Assembly: GCA_964458015.1 (NCBI GenBank)
Contig: CAYWGR010000042.1
Span: forward strand, 1 to 33,210
Direction of reading: 5' to 3'
DNA length: 33,210 nucleotides
Source of the DNA: CAYWGR01 sp964458015
GTDB lineage: Bacteria; Planctomycetota; Planctomycetia; Pirellulales; Thermoguttaceae
This document shows positions 1-8,275 of the stretch, piece by piece. The position numbers and the translations under genes were made by a program. Position 1 is the stretch's first letter. The number at the start of each line of letters is the position of its first letter. Under the pieces are notes generated by a model. It did no database searches, was not told where the DNA came from, and worked only from the letters and a program-made list of their open reading frames with translations.

Positions 1-138
1 CGAGTGTACTGGCCTTCTTCCTTAATTGCACCCCTCTCTACATGATGACTTTGCGTGAATTCAGAGTTGTGTAGATACCAATGCTTGGCGGGCGAGGGGA
101 GTTTTTTAATGCCGACATTGCTAATGTTCCAGCCGTAG

Positions 139-160
139 GTCAGGTACTCCCGTACCTGAC
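139..160. terminator. Perfect hairpin downstream of uvrA
   Basis: A 9-bp perfect stem (139-147 with 152-160) closes a 4-nt loop (TCCC). It lies 78 nt past the uvrA stop, next to a dispersed repeat. No long T-run follows on the minus strand, so it may be a repeat hairpin that stabilises or ends the uvrA transcript rather than a classical terminator. Confidence 0.4.
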
Positions 161-205
161 GACCAACCTTTCAGTCGGTGCCCGGGCTTCGGTTCATTGG
201 CTGAC
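158..205. repeat. Dispersed tandem-hairpin repeat, copy 1
   Basis: This segment shares the blocks CTGACGACCAACC and GTCGGTGCCCG with copy 2 (18954-19003), and in shorter form with copy 3 (22990-23030). The first block can form a small hairpin (CGAC...GTCG) and the second a GC-rich one. All three copies lie outside genes. The rest of 1-237 shows no gene. Confidence 0.6.
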
Positions 206-237
206 TAGAACGCAATACAACACCGAAAAGCAAACCG

Positions 238-3126
238 TTACAAACACGCTTTGAGGTAGCGGCCGGTGTGGTTGGATTCGAGAGCGGCGATTTCTTCGGG
301 GGTTCCGGTGGCGATGATTTGGCCGCCGCCGGCGCCTCCTTCGGGCCCGAGGTCGATGATCCAATCGGCCGATTTCATCACGTCGAGATTATGCTCGATC
401 ACCAGGACGGTGTTGCCCAAATCGACCAGACGGCCGAGGACGACCAGCAGTTTGCGGATATCGTCGAAGTGCAGGCCGGTGGTGGGCTCGTCGAGAATGT
501 AAACGGTTTTGCCGGTATCGACGCGGCTTAGCTCGGTAGCCAGCTTGATGCGTTGGGCCTCGCCGCCGGAAAGCGTCGTAGAGGATTGCCCCAACGTGAT
601 GTAGCCCAGGCCGACTTCCATGAGGCTGTCGATCAGCCGCCGGATCACGGGGAAATTCTCGAAGAACTCGGCGGCTTCTTCGACGCGCATGTCGAGCACG
701 TCGGCAATCGAGCGGTCGCGATAGCGGATCTCCAACGTCTGGCGGTTGAATCGTTTTCCTTCGCAAACGGGGCAATCGACATAGAGATCTGGCAGAAAAT
801 TCATTTCGATCCGCCGCAGACCTTGGCCTTGGCACTCCTCGCACCGACCGCCCTTGATGTTGAAGCTAAATCGCCCCGCCTTGTAGCCGCGTTGCCGGGC
901 GTCGCGAGTGTTGGCAAACACCTTGCGGATTTCGTCGAACACGCCGGAGAATGTGGCCGGATTGCTTCGGGGCGTTCGGCCGATGGGCGACTGATCGATT
1001 TGAACGACCTTGTCGATCTGGTTGACGCCGCGCAGGCTGAGATGAGGGCCCGGCTTCGGTGCAACTCCGCCCAGGCGGCGGACCAAGGCCCTGGCGAGCG
1101 TTTCATCGACCAGCGAGCTCTTGCCCGATCCGCTCACGCCCGTCACGCAGACCAAGGAAGAAAGCGGAACTTGCAGGCTGACGTTTTTCAGATTGTTGGT
1201 CGTTACGCCTTCGAGCGCGATGACGCGCGATTTGGCAAAGCGCCGCCGCGTTGGCGGAAGGGGAATTCGTTCGTTGCCCGAAAGATAGCGGCCCGTCAAC
1301 GATTGGGGATTGGCGGCGATCTGTTCCGGCGTACCTTCGGCGACAAGCTGCCCGCCGTGGCGGCCCGCACCGGGGCCGAGATCCATGAGCCAGTCGGCGC
1401 AATGCATGATCGTTTCGTCATGTTCGACCACGACGACGGTGTTGCCGCGCAGTTGTAGATCGCGCAGGGCGTCGATCAGCCGCTGGTTGTCGCGTGGATG
1501 CAGCCCGATCGACGGTTCGTCGAGTACGTAGCACACGCCGACCAAGCCGGAACCGAGGCCGGCGGCCAAGCGAACGCGCTGCAATTCTCCACCGCTTAGG
1601 CTGCCGGCAGGACGGTCCAACGTGAGATAGCCTAGACCGACGCGATCTAGAAATTCGAGCCGGGCATTGATTTCAGAAAGAATTGGATGGGCAACCGGCT
1701 GCTGATTTTCGGTGAAATAAGCCTTCCGATTCTCTGTGGAAACCGCGGCATCGGATTCTTCTTCCGAAGAAGCGGGAGAAACCGCAAGTTCTTCAAAAAA
1801 GCGGCGAGCATCGGCCACGGAAAAGGCCGTGACTTCGTGAATCGCTCGGCCGGCCACGCGAACGCTCCGGGCCTCGGGCCGAAGGCGTGAGCCGCCGCAT
1901 TCCTTGCACGCCACCTCGCCGCGAAACGCTTCGAGCTTCTGCCGTTTCGCTTCGCTGGCCGTCGTAGCGTACTCTTTTTCCAACATTCCCAAGATGCCGG
2001 GGAATCGTTTGCCAACACCATGCAGCAGTTGCTCGAAAAGTTTCGGCGGAAGCTTTTCGAGCGGCGTATTCCAGCGCATCTCGGCTTTTTCGAGGAACGG
2101 CTGCAAATGATTTTGATGTTTTCGGAGCGCGGCGGGCGTTTCTCCCTTCCACGGCGCAACGGCCCCGCCGGCCATTGATAAACCGAGGTCGGGCAACACC
2201 AACTCGGGATCGAACGCCACGTGGGAACCCAGCCCTTCGCACTTCGGACACGCTCCATAGGGACTGTTGAAGCTGAACGTGCGCGGTTCCAATTCCTCGT
2301 AGCTGATTTTGCAGTTGGGGCAGGCGTAAAGCGTGCTGAAGAGCCGGTCGTGCCAAACGCTGCCGCCGTCCGTTCGCTCTTCATGGGCCGCCAACACCAA
2401 CCCGTCGCTGTGCTGAATCGCCAGATTGATCGATTCGGCGATGCGTGCGCGGATGCCTTCGCGGACGACCACACGATCGATGACGGCTTCGATATTGTGG
2501 GTTTTTTGCGCGACCAGCGCGGGCGGCGCGTTGACATCGATCAACTGGCCATCTACCCGCGCGCGCAGAAAGCCGGCTTTGCGGATCGATTCGAGTACGT
2601 CGCGATGTTCGCCCTTGCGACCTCGCACGAGCGGGGCCAAGATCATCACGCGCGTGCCTGCGCTAAGTTCGACCAAGGCTTCGAGGATTTGTTCGGGCGT
2701 TTGCTGGCGGATGGGTTCGCCGCACTGATAGCAACGCGGCTCGCCCAGCCGGGCGTAGAGCAACCGGAGATAATCATAGATTTCGGTGACCGTGGCCACG
2801 GTGCTGCGTGGATTGTGGCTGCCCGCTCGCTGGTCAATCGAGATGGTGGGCTGAAGTCCGTCGATCAGATCCACGTCGGGCCGTTCGAGCTGGTGCAAGA
2901 ACTGGCGGGCGTACGTCGAGAGGCTTTCGATATACTGGCGTTGCCCCTCGGCATAGAGGGTGTCGAAGGCCAACGAGCTTTTGCCCGACCCGCTGGGGCC
3001 GGTAATGACCACGAAGCGGTCGCGTGGAATATCGACATCGAGATTTCGCAAGTTGTGCATTCGCGCCCCGCGGATGCGGATGCACTCTGGTGCGGTACTA
3101 TGATTGTCTGACGCCATCCGACTCAT
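238..3126 (-). CDS. uvrA: Excinuclease ABC subunit A
   Basis: UvrA is the damage-sensing ATPase of nucleotide excision repair; it dimerises and loads UvrB on lesions. Numbering from an in-frame GTG at 3135, the protein shows the first Walker A GPSGSGKS (46-53), a zinc module with cysteines 272/275 and 296/299, signature LSGGE (513-517), Walker B with DEPSIGLH (about 537-545), second Walker A GVSGSGKS (666-673), a second zinc module with cysteines 765/768 and 788/791, second LSGGE (855-859) and DEPTTGLH. The ATG at 3126 is preferred over that GTG; another ATG lies at 3117, and no clear ribosome site separates them. Length (about 962) is slightly above the family norm because of a polar insert at about 452-482, before the first signature motif. 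The gene stands alone, with a promoter candidate just upstream. Identity is secure. Confidence 0.97.
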   Translation of the reverse strand: MSRMASDNHSTAPECIRIRGARMHNLRNLDVDIPRDRFVVITGPSGSGKSSLAFDTLYAEGQRQYIESLSTYARQFLHQLERPDVDLIDGLQPTISIDQRAGSHNPRSTVATVTEIYDYLRLLYARLGEPRCYQCGEPIRQQTPEQILEALVELSAGTRVMILAPLVRGRKGEHRDVLESIRKAGFLRARVDGQLIDVNAPPALVAQKTHNIEAVIDRVVVREGIRARIAESINLAIQHSDGLVLAAHEERTDGGSVWHDRLFSTLYACPNCKISYEELEPRTFSFNSPYGACPKCEGLGSHVAFDPELVLPDLGLSMAGGAVAPWKGETPAALRKHQNHLQPFLEKAEMRWNTPLEKLPPKLFEQLLHGVGKRFPGILGMLEKEYATTASEAKRQKLEAFRGEVACKECGGSRLRPEARSVRVAGRAIHEVTAFSVADARRFFEELAVSPASSEEESDAAVSTENRKAYFTENQQPVAHPILSEINARLEFLDRVGLGYLTLDRPAGSLSGGELQRVRLAAGLGSGLVGVCYVLDEPSIGLHPRDNQRLIDALRDLQLRGNTVVVVEHDETIMHCADWLMDLGPGAGRHGGQLVAEGTPEQIAANPQSLTGRYLSGNERIPLPPTRRRFAKSRVIALEGVTTNNLKNVSLQVPLSSLVCVTGVSGSGKSSLVDETLARALVRRLGGVAPKPGPHLSLRGVNQIDKVVQIDQSPIGRTPRSNPATFSGVFDEIRKVFANTRDARQRGYKAGRFSFNIKGGRCEECQGQGLRRIEMNFLPDLYVDCPVCEGKRFNRQTLEIRYRDRSIADVLDMRVEEAAEFFENFPVIRRLIDSLMEVGLGYITLGQSSTTLSGGEAQRIKLATELSRVDTGKTVYILDEPTTGLHFDDIRKLLVVLGRLVDLGNTVLVIEHNLDVMKSADWIIDLGPEGGAGGGQIIATGTPEEIAALESNHTGRYLKACL

Positions 3127-3168
3127 GCGATGCACGGCAAGCTAGAACCAAGCATTGTCAAACCATTT

Positions 3169-3197
3169 AGTTTAACACGGATGGGGGAGGATGTAAA
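3169..3197 (-). promoter_or_regulatory. Predicted sigma70-type promoter of uvrA
   Basis: On the minus strand TTTACA (3192-3197) and TAAACT (3169-3174) are separated by 17 nt. This would start transcription near 3162 and give a leader of about 35 nt before the ATG at 3126. I saw no LexA-like box, but did not search exhaustively. Confidence 0.45.
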
Positions 3198-3282
3198 GCA
3201 AAAGAAGGTGACGAGGTAAATAGAGGAAAGATCATGCTTTAGTGGTGCCGAAAGGCAATAATTCCGGCATCGGAGGTGTTAT

Positions 3283-4131
3283 TTAATGCCTTTTACCGAC
3301 GACATGGACGGTTATAAAATCATCTATTCCCGCCACATATTTTCTTTTGCTGCGTAAAAAACCATCGTTATGACCGCCGCTAAGAACAACAAATTGTTTT
3401 GGCGCCGTTGATGCGGCAAATATCTTTCGGCTTTGTTCATAGGGAATAACATCGTCGTTGGAGCTATGCAAAACCAAGGTCGGCGCTTTCACTTTCGCCA
3501 CATTGGCCAGCGTGTCGTAGTGAGAGCCGGTCAATCCAGCTAAGAGCGGCATGCGAGCGAGGGCCATGTCTTTAAGGCTGGCGAATGTGCTGTCAAGAAT
3601 CATTGCCGTGACGTCATTGTTGGCTGCTAAATGCGCGGTGACGGAACCGCCCAGGGATTCGCCATAGGCGATAATTTCGTTCACGGGAATGTGTTTGACC
3701 ATCACGGCGTAGTCGTAAGCCGCTTGAGCATCGGCGTATAAACCCTTCTCGCTTGGCGAACCCGCGCTTTGGCCGTAACCGCGATAATCGTAGATTAAGA
3801 TATTCAGGCCAAGACCATGAAAGATTTGCAGTTTATCGAGTCTGTGGCTGATGTTCCCTCCGTTGCCGTGGCTAAAGATCATCGTTGCTCGGGCATTTTC
3901 GCACGGCGTCCACCAGGCGCACAGCTTCACATTATCGGCGGTGCGCAGCAAAACATCTTCGTACTTCAGATGGATTCTCCCGGGCGTTCCCTCCAATTTT
4001 TTGGTGGGATGAAAAAGAATGGCGTTTTCAATGCCGGCTAATGGTTGGGCGATACAGTCGGATGCGATGCCAACAACAAGAGATGCTTGAAGAATGCAGG
4101 AAAAGGCAAATCGGACTGTTGGAACATGCAT
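3283..4131 (-). CDS. Secreted alpha/beta hydrolase (BEM46/ABHD13-like)
   Basis: A 282-residue serine hydrolase of the alpha/beta fold. Residues 1-29 look like an export signal (a hydrophobic stretch ending near CIAQ), so it probably acts outside the cytoplasm. The oxyanion-hole loop is HGNGGN (88-93), the nucleophile elbow is GESLGG with Ser159, the acid is Asp226 or Asp227 in NDDVIP, and the catalytic His254 is in GGHND. YDYRGYGQS (114-122) is typical of the BEM46/ABHD13-like group, whose substrates are mostly unknown. It lies downstream of the C45-type hydrolase on the same strand, with 281 bases between containing hairpins, so co-transcription is uncertain. The fold is certain; the substrate is not. 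Confidence 0.85.
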   Translation of the reverse strand: MHVPTVRFAFSCILQASLVVGIASDCIAQPLAGIENAILFHPTKKLEGTPGRIHLKYEDVLLRTADNVKLCAWWTPCENARATMIFSHGNGGNISHRLDKLQIFHGLGLNILIYDYRGYGQSAGSPSEKGLYADAQAAYDYAVMVKHIPVNEIIAYGESLGGSVTAHLAANNDVTAMILDSTFASLKDMALARMPLLAGLTGSHYDTLANVAKVKAPTLVLHSSNDDVIPYEQSRKIFAASTAPKQFVVLSGGHNDGFLRSKRKYVAGIDDFITVHVVGKRH

Positions 4132-4260
4132 GATATTATCGTAGTGCGAAAAAGTCTTGGCGGAACTCGCTCATGCATGATCCACACGACGAATCCACCA
4201 TGCAATTATTTGAAGGTGTCCTGAACTTGGAATACCAAAACAGCGGAAAAAAGGAGCAGG

Positions 4261-4278
4261 AGGGTCGTAAACGACCCT
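4261..4278. repeat. Perfect 8-bp hairpin, family member A
   Basis: An 8-bp perfect inverted repeat (AGGGTCGT with ACGACCCT) with a 2-nt AA centre. It closely resembles the hairpin at 4368-4385. Both lie between the C45-type gene and the alpha/beta hydrolase. The rest of 4132-4412 holds no recognisable gene. Confidence 0.6.
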
Positions 4279-4350
4279 GACATGACATACGGTTGAGGGA
4301 AATCGGTTTGTTCGGCATCCGTCATCCCGGCGTAAACGCACGGGCCTAAT

Positions 4351-4385
4351 ACCACCTGCGGTGGACAAGAGCCGTGAACGGCCCT
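4351..4385. repeat. Two adjacent hairpins, including family member B
   Basis: A CCACC-TGC-GGTGG hairpin (about 4352-4364) is followed by AGAGCCGT-GA-ACGGCCCT (4368-4385), which differs from the 4261-4278 hairpin by a few partly compensated changes. They sit just past the stop of the C45-type gene (4413) and could end or stabilise its transcript. Confidence 0.5.
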
Positions 4386-4412
4386 GGAATTTGAATTTCG
4401 GAACACCCTCAA

Positions 4413-5567
4413 TTATTTCTCAAACAACGGCCCGAGGTCCAAGAGTTTTAGCGGTAAGGCCGAGGAGGGGCAAGAGCCGATCGCAAGATGCAGTTTGAGA
4501 GGCACAGGCTCAAAGACCATCGTTTGGACCGTCATCCGGCCCATGTTCACTTCGTCCATCTTCTTCGCCACATCCGCCACGCTCAGCTTATCGAGCTTGC
4601 GCGCCTGGACCAACTTGGGATAACGATTGCACCAAGTGACGAGCGCCAATTCATCGGTTCGGAAGTGGTTCGTGCAAGCGCAGATGCCGTTGTTGGCATG
4701 GCGTGATGCAACCGTTTTGGGCGTCATCTCCAGCACAACGCTGTGCTTCCGGTCGCAGAGCGAGAGGCTCAAGATCGTCGTCCGCTCGGTTTCTCGCAAC
4801 AATTTTTCCGCCTCTTCAATCGTCGAACACTCTTCAAGAATCCGCCGGAAGCAGAAGCTGTAGGGCATGCCCTTGTCGTTCAGGATCGAAGCACCGTCGC
4901 GCGAAATGAATACTTCATGCACGGCCAACGTTAGGCCGGCGTCGTTCATGCCCGTCAAACAGCCGAACAAACCTGGGAAGCCCACCGATGCGAAGGCATG
5001 TTTGCCCGTCGGGCGGTGGACGGTGACGATGCTGTATTTGTCGAGTAGGCCCAGGGTGTAAAAATCCAAGTTGCGACCGAACAGCGGTCCGCCGGTCGTG
5101 CTTTTTTCAGGCTCGACGATCAGCGCCGAGCACGAGACGTTGCCGCGGTAGATATCGGCCAAGGTGTTGCCGAGGATTCCAGCATCGCGGTCGATGCCCG
5201 ACTTTTCGGCAAACGCACGCAACTCGGCGCGGTGATCGGCGGTCAAATTATGGGCGAGCGTTTTGCTGAGTTCTTGATATTTCGGCAAGCGGTCTTGCCG
5301 GTTCGCGCGCTCGAGCAATTGCCGGGGATAGGCAATGATCGTTTTCACGACATTGGCTGTTAGAACGGCTTTTTGGCGGCCGATTTCCTCGGGCGTGCCG
5401 GAAACGATCAGCACCGGCAGATCGTTGATATACTTAAGCTCAGCGCCCTCGAAGCGGCCTTCCTGGAAGACGCGGTTTTCGGCCGCCGAAGCTGCCGTGG
5501 CAACCAACAGCAGCATCGCGAAAAGGGAACGAATCGGATTGGTTATGCGGTATTGCATGGCACTCAT
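4413..5567 (-). CDS. Secreted C45-family autoproteolytic acyltransferase/hydrolase
   Basis: A 384-residue protein of the N-terminal-nucleophile hydrolase superfamily, related to acyl-CoA:6-aminopenicillanate acyltransferase and acid-ceramidase-like enzymes. In this family a precursor cleaves itself in front of a cysteine, which then becomes the catalytic N-terminus for amide hydrolysis or acyl transfer. The likely nucleophile is Cys146 in NVSCSAL; GGPLFGRNLDF (159-169) and GMNDAGLTLAVHE (206-218) are the matching downstream family segments. Residues 10-29 form a signal peptide ending ASA-A, so it acts in the periplasm or outside. ATG at 5567 or 5558 could be the start; neither has a strong ribosome site. 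The rhomboid gene ends 99 nt upstream on the same strand. Substrate unknown. Confidence 0.8.
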   Translation of the reverse strand: MSAMQYRITNPIRSLFAMLLLVATAASAAENRVFQEGRFEGAELKYINDLPVLIVSGTPEEIGRQKAVLTANVVKTIIAYPRQLLERANRQDRLPKYQELSKTLAHNLTADHRAELRAFAEKSGIDRDAGILGNTLADIYRGNVSCSALIVEPEKSTTGGPLFGRNLDFYTLGLLDKYSIVTVHRPTGKHAFASVGFPGLFGCLTGMNDAGLTLAVHEVFISRDGASILNDKGMPYSFCFRRILEECSTIEEAEKLLRETERTTILSLSLCDRKHSVVLEMTPKTVASRHANNGICACTNHFRTDELALVTWCNRYPKLVQARKLDKLSVADVAKKMDEVNMGRMTVQTMVFEPVPLKLHLAIGSCPSSALPLKLLDLGPLFEK

Positions 5568-5666
5568 CCAAGCAAAAGGAAACGCTGATTTTCAGGACAT
5601 CGCCGCGAGAGCGACACGATGACGCAAAACGCCAAGGCGGCACTCTCAACAAGTATCCCCAAAGGA

Positions 5667-6776
5667 TTATACCGCATCATATTCCGATAGGCTATCAGAT
5701 CGCCAGAGGAGCCAGGCGGCGACGCCCACCGCCGCACCGCCCAGGTGGGCCAAAGCCGCGATGTTGCCCATGCCCATTTGTTCCTTGAACACATAGAAAA
5801 ATTGCAGCAGAAACCAGAACATCAGGGCCACAAAAGCCGGAATGCGGATCCAGTGAAAATAGAACCAATAACGGAAGAAAAATCCTAACTTTGCCCTGGG
5901 AAATCGCAGGGCGTAGTAGGTAATGACGCCGGAAATCCCCCCGCTGGCACCCACACAGGGGATCATGCTGTTTCTATCGCCAAGGATGTGCCAAAGATCA
6001 CCCACCAGCGCAGCAATGGCCAAGAGGAGCAGGCAGCCCAGGTGGCCAAGATCGTCTTCAACATTATCACCGAAAATCACCAGGAAATAGACATTGCCCA
6101 AGAGGTGCCAAAATCCCGCATGGAGAAAAAAACTCGTCAGGAAGGTAAGACCGCCGTGGCGGCCAAGCTGGGCCGGGACCAATCCGAAGGCACTGATGAC
6201 CGAATCGAGGTTACTCACCGTCAACAGGTAGACCACGATCAATAATGCCCCCAGACCATAGGTGACCCAAGCCCAACGCTTCAAGGCAGGAGTATCCTCT
6301 TCGACCGGCAGGCCGAGTATTCCGGGGACCAATTGCCACCACTGGTCCGGCCCCGAATCGGAGGAATCCTCGCGCGATCGTTCGGCTTCCATTTGCACTT
6401 TCTTGATGGCGATCGCCTCCCTTGCCTTTTCCGGCAAGGGGTGCGTTCGATCTGTCGCACGCACGGGGAACTGCTCGAACTCACGCGGATCGAACCAGAC
6501 AAACTGGCAGCCGGTGCAAACATCCAACTGCAAGGGCTGAGGTGTGTCGGACGCCGACACCTCAGCCATCGCTCGCCGGCACAACGGGCAGGGAACGCCC
6601 CGGTTATGGGCCGGATCTCGCGCGTGGATCCAAAGGTTGCGAATACACTCTTGCGATCCCAATTGCCGGAGCAATGCAAGGCCCATGGCACGGCCGTGAC
6701 ACTGGGGGCAGGAAAAATAGATGCCGTGTTCGTTTTTCGTGCGATTCAGATGTGTGCGGCATCGCGGGCAATCCAC
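5667..6776 (-). CDS. Rhomboid-family intramembrane serine protease with N-terminal zinc ribbons
   Basis: A polytopic protein of about 369 residues. Four CxxC pairs near the N-terminus (the first right after the start, then CPQC, CPLC and CTGC) make two likely zinc ribbons, followed by a charged linker and a rhomboid core. The core shows HAGFWHLLGN with FGDNVED, the nucleophile motif GASGGISG, and the distal histidine in AHLGGAAVG; these are the Ser-His dyad and HxxxN features of active rhomboids, which cut membrane-spanning substrates. The GTG at 6776 is chosen because AGGA lies 9 nt before it and the upstream gene stops at 6787. An in-frame TTG at 6833 would add 19 residues and overlap that gene. 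Zinc ribbons fused to rhomboids suggest a soluble recognition domain (inference). Confidence 0.85.
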   Translation of the reverse strand: MDCPRCRTHLNRTKNEHGIYFSCPQCHGRAMGLALLRQLGSQECIRNLWIHARDPAHNRGVPCPLCRRAMAEVSASDTPQPLQLDVCTGCQFVWFDPREFEQFPVRATDRTHPLPEKAREAIAIKKVQMEAERSREDSSDSGPDQWWQLVPGILGLPVEEDTPALKRWAWVTYGLGALLIVVYLLTVSNLDSVISAFGLVPAQLGRHGGLTFLTSFFLHAGFWHLLGNVYFLVIFGDNVEDDLGHLGCLLLLAIAALVGDLWHILGDRNSMIPCVGASGGISGVITYYALRFPRAKLGFFFRYWFYFHWIRIPAFVALMFWFLLQFFYVFKEQMGMGNIAALAHLGGAAVGVAAWLLWRSDSLSEYDAV

Positions 6777-6786
6777 GGCGTTTGTC

Positions 6787-8127
6787 CTATCGTTGCCATG
6801 TATCGCGCACGCGAGCGCGGGCTTTCGGTGCAACGGCGTCGCTTGCCATGACCTCGGGCATCGGCAAACGTTGCAACAGCCAATCGGTTTGTCGGCTCGC
6901 GGGCACCTGGATAGTGTTTTGCGGCGCCAGCGTTTGCACTAAAGCCGCGGCGGATGCCATTTGCTGCGGCGCTTCGCCGATCAAACGCCGGCTGCCCTGA
7001 CTGAGGACCGTGCCCGGCTCAACACCCGTGCAACGCCCTTGAAGCCGCAGACCTTGGGCATCGAGCGTTGCGGAAAAAGCTAGTTGTTCGTAGGGAACGG
7101 AGTCGCCGTCGGGGAATGATTCGACGGGGACAAGCCCCAGTCGGTCGACCGCCGAGGCCGCCAGCGTGCGGTCGATTGTGCCCGGCCCGGCGGCGACGAT
7201 TACGCTGCCCTCTTCAAGCCGTCCTCGGTAGAAGCGGGCCGATTGGATCGTGACTTCGCCCCGGCCGGTGAGTTTGTGCGGAAAATGATCGGTCACGAGA
7301 CCGCCTAGATCCACATCGGCCAACTGCCCGACAATTTCACCCTGCCAGCCGTCGGTCGTTTCGTTGGCTGCAAGGTATCCATGAAACCGGCATCGCGACC
7401 CCAGCGATTTCAACTCGCGCAGCCCCAGGGCCAGCACGCTGCACGGCAATTCGCCGCTGCCGGTATCAAGTTCATAGCCGCTGGCGGGCGGCGAAACCTG
7501 ACGATTGCGGACCATGCGAATCCGCGCGGGGTCGGGTGTTTGAACGCCTGCGAGGCGGAAAAAAAGCTGAGCTTGCATTCCGCCCGCCACCTCTTCCATC
7601 GAGCCGTTTACGTCGGTCAATGTTTGCGAATTTTGGGCCGCTCGCAATGTCAATTCGGAGGCCGAAAGCTGAATATCGGTCTCCATCGGACCGCTGAAAC
7701 CTTCCATCGCGCGTCCAAGACACTGCCGGATCCGATCCAAGGAGGCGGTCTCCACTTCCGGCTGCGAGGCCGTGATCGCCATGACCGGACGGCGCTGCCC
7801 TTGCGGATCGATTTGCGTCGTATTGGCGACTTCCATCAATCGGCAGCGGAAAACGGTCTTGCCGGTTTCCGGATCGGCGGCTTCGACTTGTTCGTAGAGA
7901 ACCACGCCCGGGCGCAGGTATTGCAGTCCTCCGAGCTTCATATTCAAGCCGATTTGCTTGCTCAACGAGGAGGCGGCCGCCTCGACATGGCCCGGCGCGT
8001 GCCGGTTTGCGCACCAACTGCCGACCAGCAATGTCGGCAGGACGCCCAACACTAAAAAGGCAGCCACGCAAATTTGACGGCGGTTTTTGTCGTAAAGCGG
8101 AAGCATCTTGAAAATGACACACTTCAT
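6787..8127 (-). CDS. Single-pass membrane protein of unknown function
   Basis: About 446 residues with one membrane segment near the N-terminus (AAFLVLGVLPTLLVGSWC), then a long exported part. The stretch after the membrane anchor (KQIGLNMKLGGLQYLRPGVVLYEQVEAADPETGK) has the flavour of AsmA/DUF748-like envelope proteins, but that is a weak resemblance and I do not assign the family. The frame stays open upstream to 8316, but this would overlap the preceding gene (ends 8276) and is rich in non-export-like residues; the ATG at 8127, shortly before the membrane anchor, is preferred. ATG at 8106 is also possible. The rhomboid gene starts about 10 nt downstream, so the two are probably one transcript. 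Confidence 0.65.
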   Translation of the reverse strand: MKCVIFKMLPLYDKNRRQICVAAFLVLGVLPTLLVGSWCANRHAPGHVEAAASSLSKQIGLNMKLGGLQYLRPGVVLYEQVEAADPETGKTVFRCRLMEVANTTQIDPQGQRRPVMAITASQPEVETASLDRIRQCLGRAMEGFSGPMETDIQLSASELTLRAAQNSQTLTDVNGSMEEVAGGMQAQLFFRLAGVQTPDPARIRMVRNRQVSPPASGYELDTGSGELPCSVLALGLRELKSLGSRCRFHGYLAANETTDGWQGEIVGQLADVDLGGLVTDHFPHKLTGRGEVTIQSARFYRGRLEEGSVIVAAGPGTIDRTLAASAVDRLGLVPVESFPDGDSVPYEQLAFSATLDAQGLRLQGRCTGVEPGTVLSQGSRRLIGEAPQQMASAAALVQTLAPQNTIQVPASRQTDWLLQRLPMPEVMASDAVAPKARARVRDTWQR

Positions 8128-8180
8128 CACGTCACGTTCCGAAGTTCCAACGTCGGAACGCCGTGATGCGTTACGTGATG
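8125..8180 (-). promoter_or_regulatory. Nested inverted repeat over the start codon
   Basis: CATCACGT (8125-8132) pairs with ACGTGATG (8173-8180), and inside it GTTCCGA (8136-8142) pairs with TCGGAAC (8053+100, i.e. 8153-8159). Read on the minus strand the outer stem contains the ATG of the membrane-protein gene. It could hide the start codon in RNA, end the upstream transcript, or be an operator; none is proven. Confidence 0.4.
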
Positions 8181-8275
8181 TTCGCAAACCGAAAAGTATC
8201 GAAAACCAATAGCCAAAAGCCAACGGCTTCTGGAATGTATTCGCATGTAGCCTGCTTTTATTGACCGCAAAAATT

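Noticed and set aside
553..1458. Plus-strand open frame of 301 residues opposite uvrA, and a similar one at 2221-3111
   Set aside because: Both are antisense to strongly conserved UvrA motifs and read as low-complexity Ala/Arg/Asp/His protein, typical mirror frames of GC-rich coding DNA.
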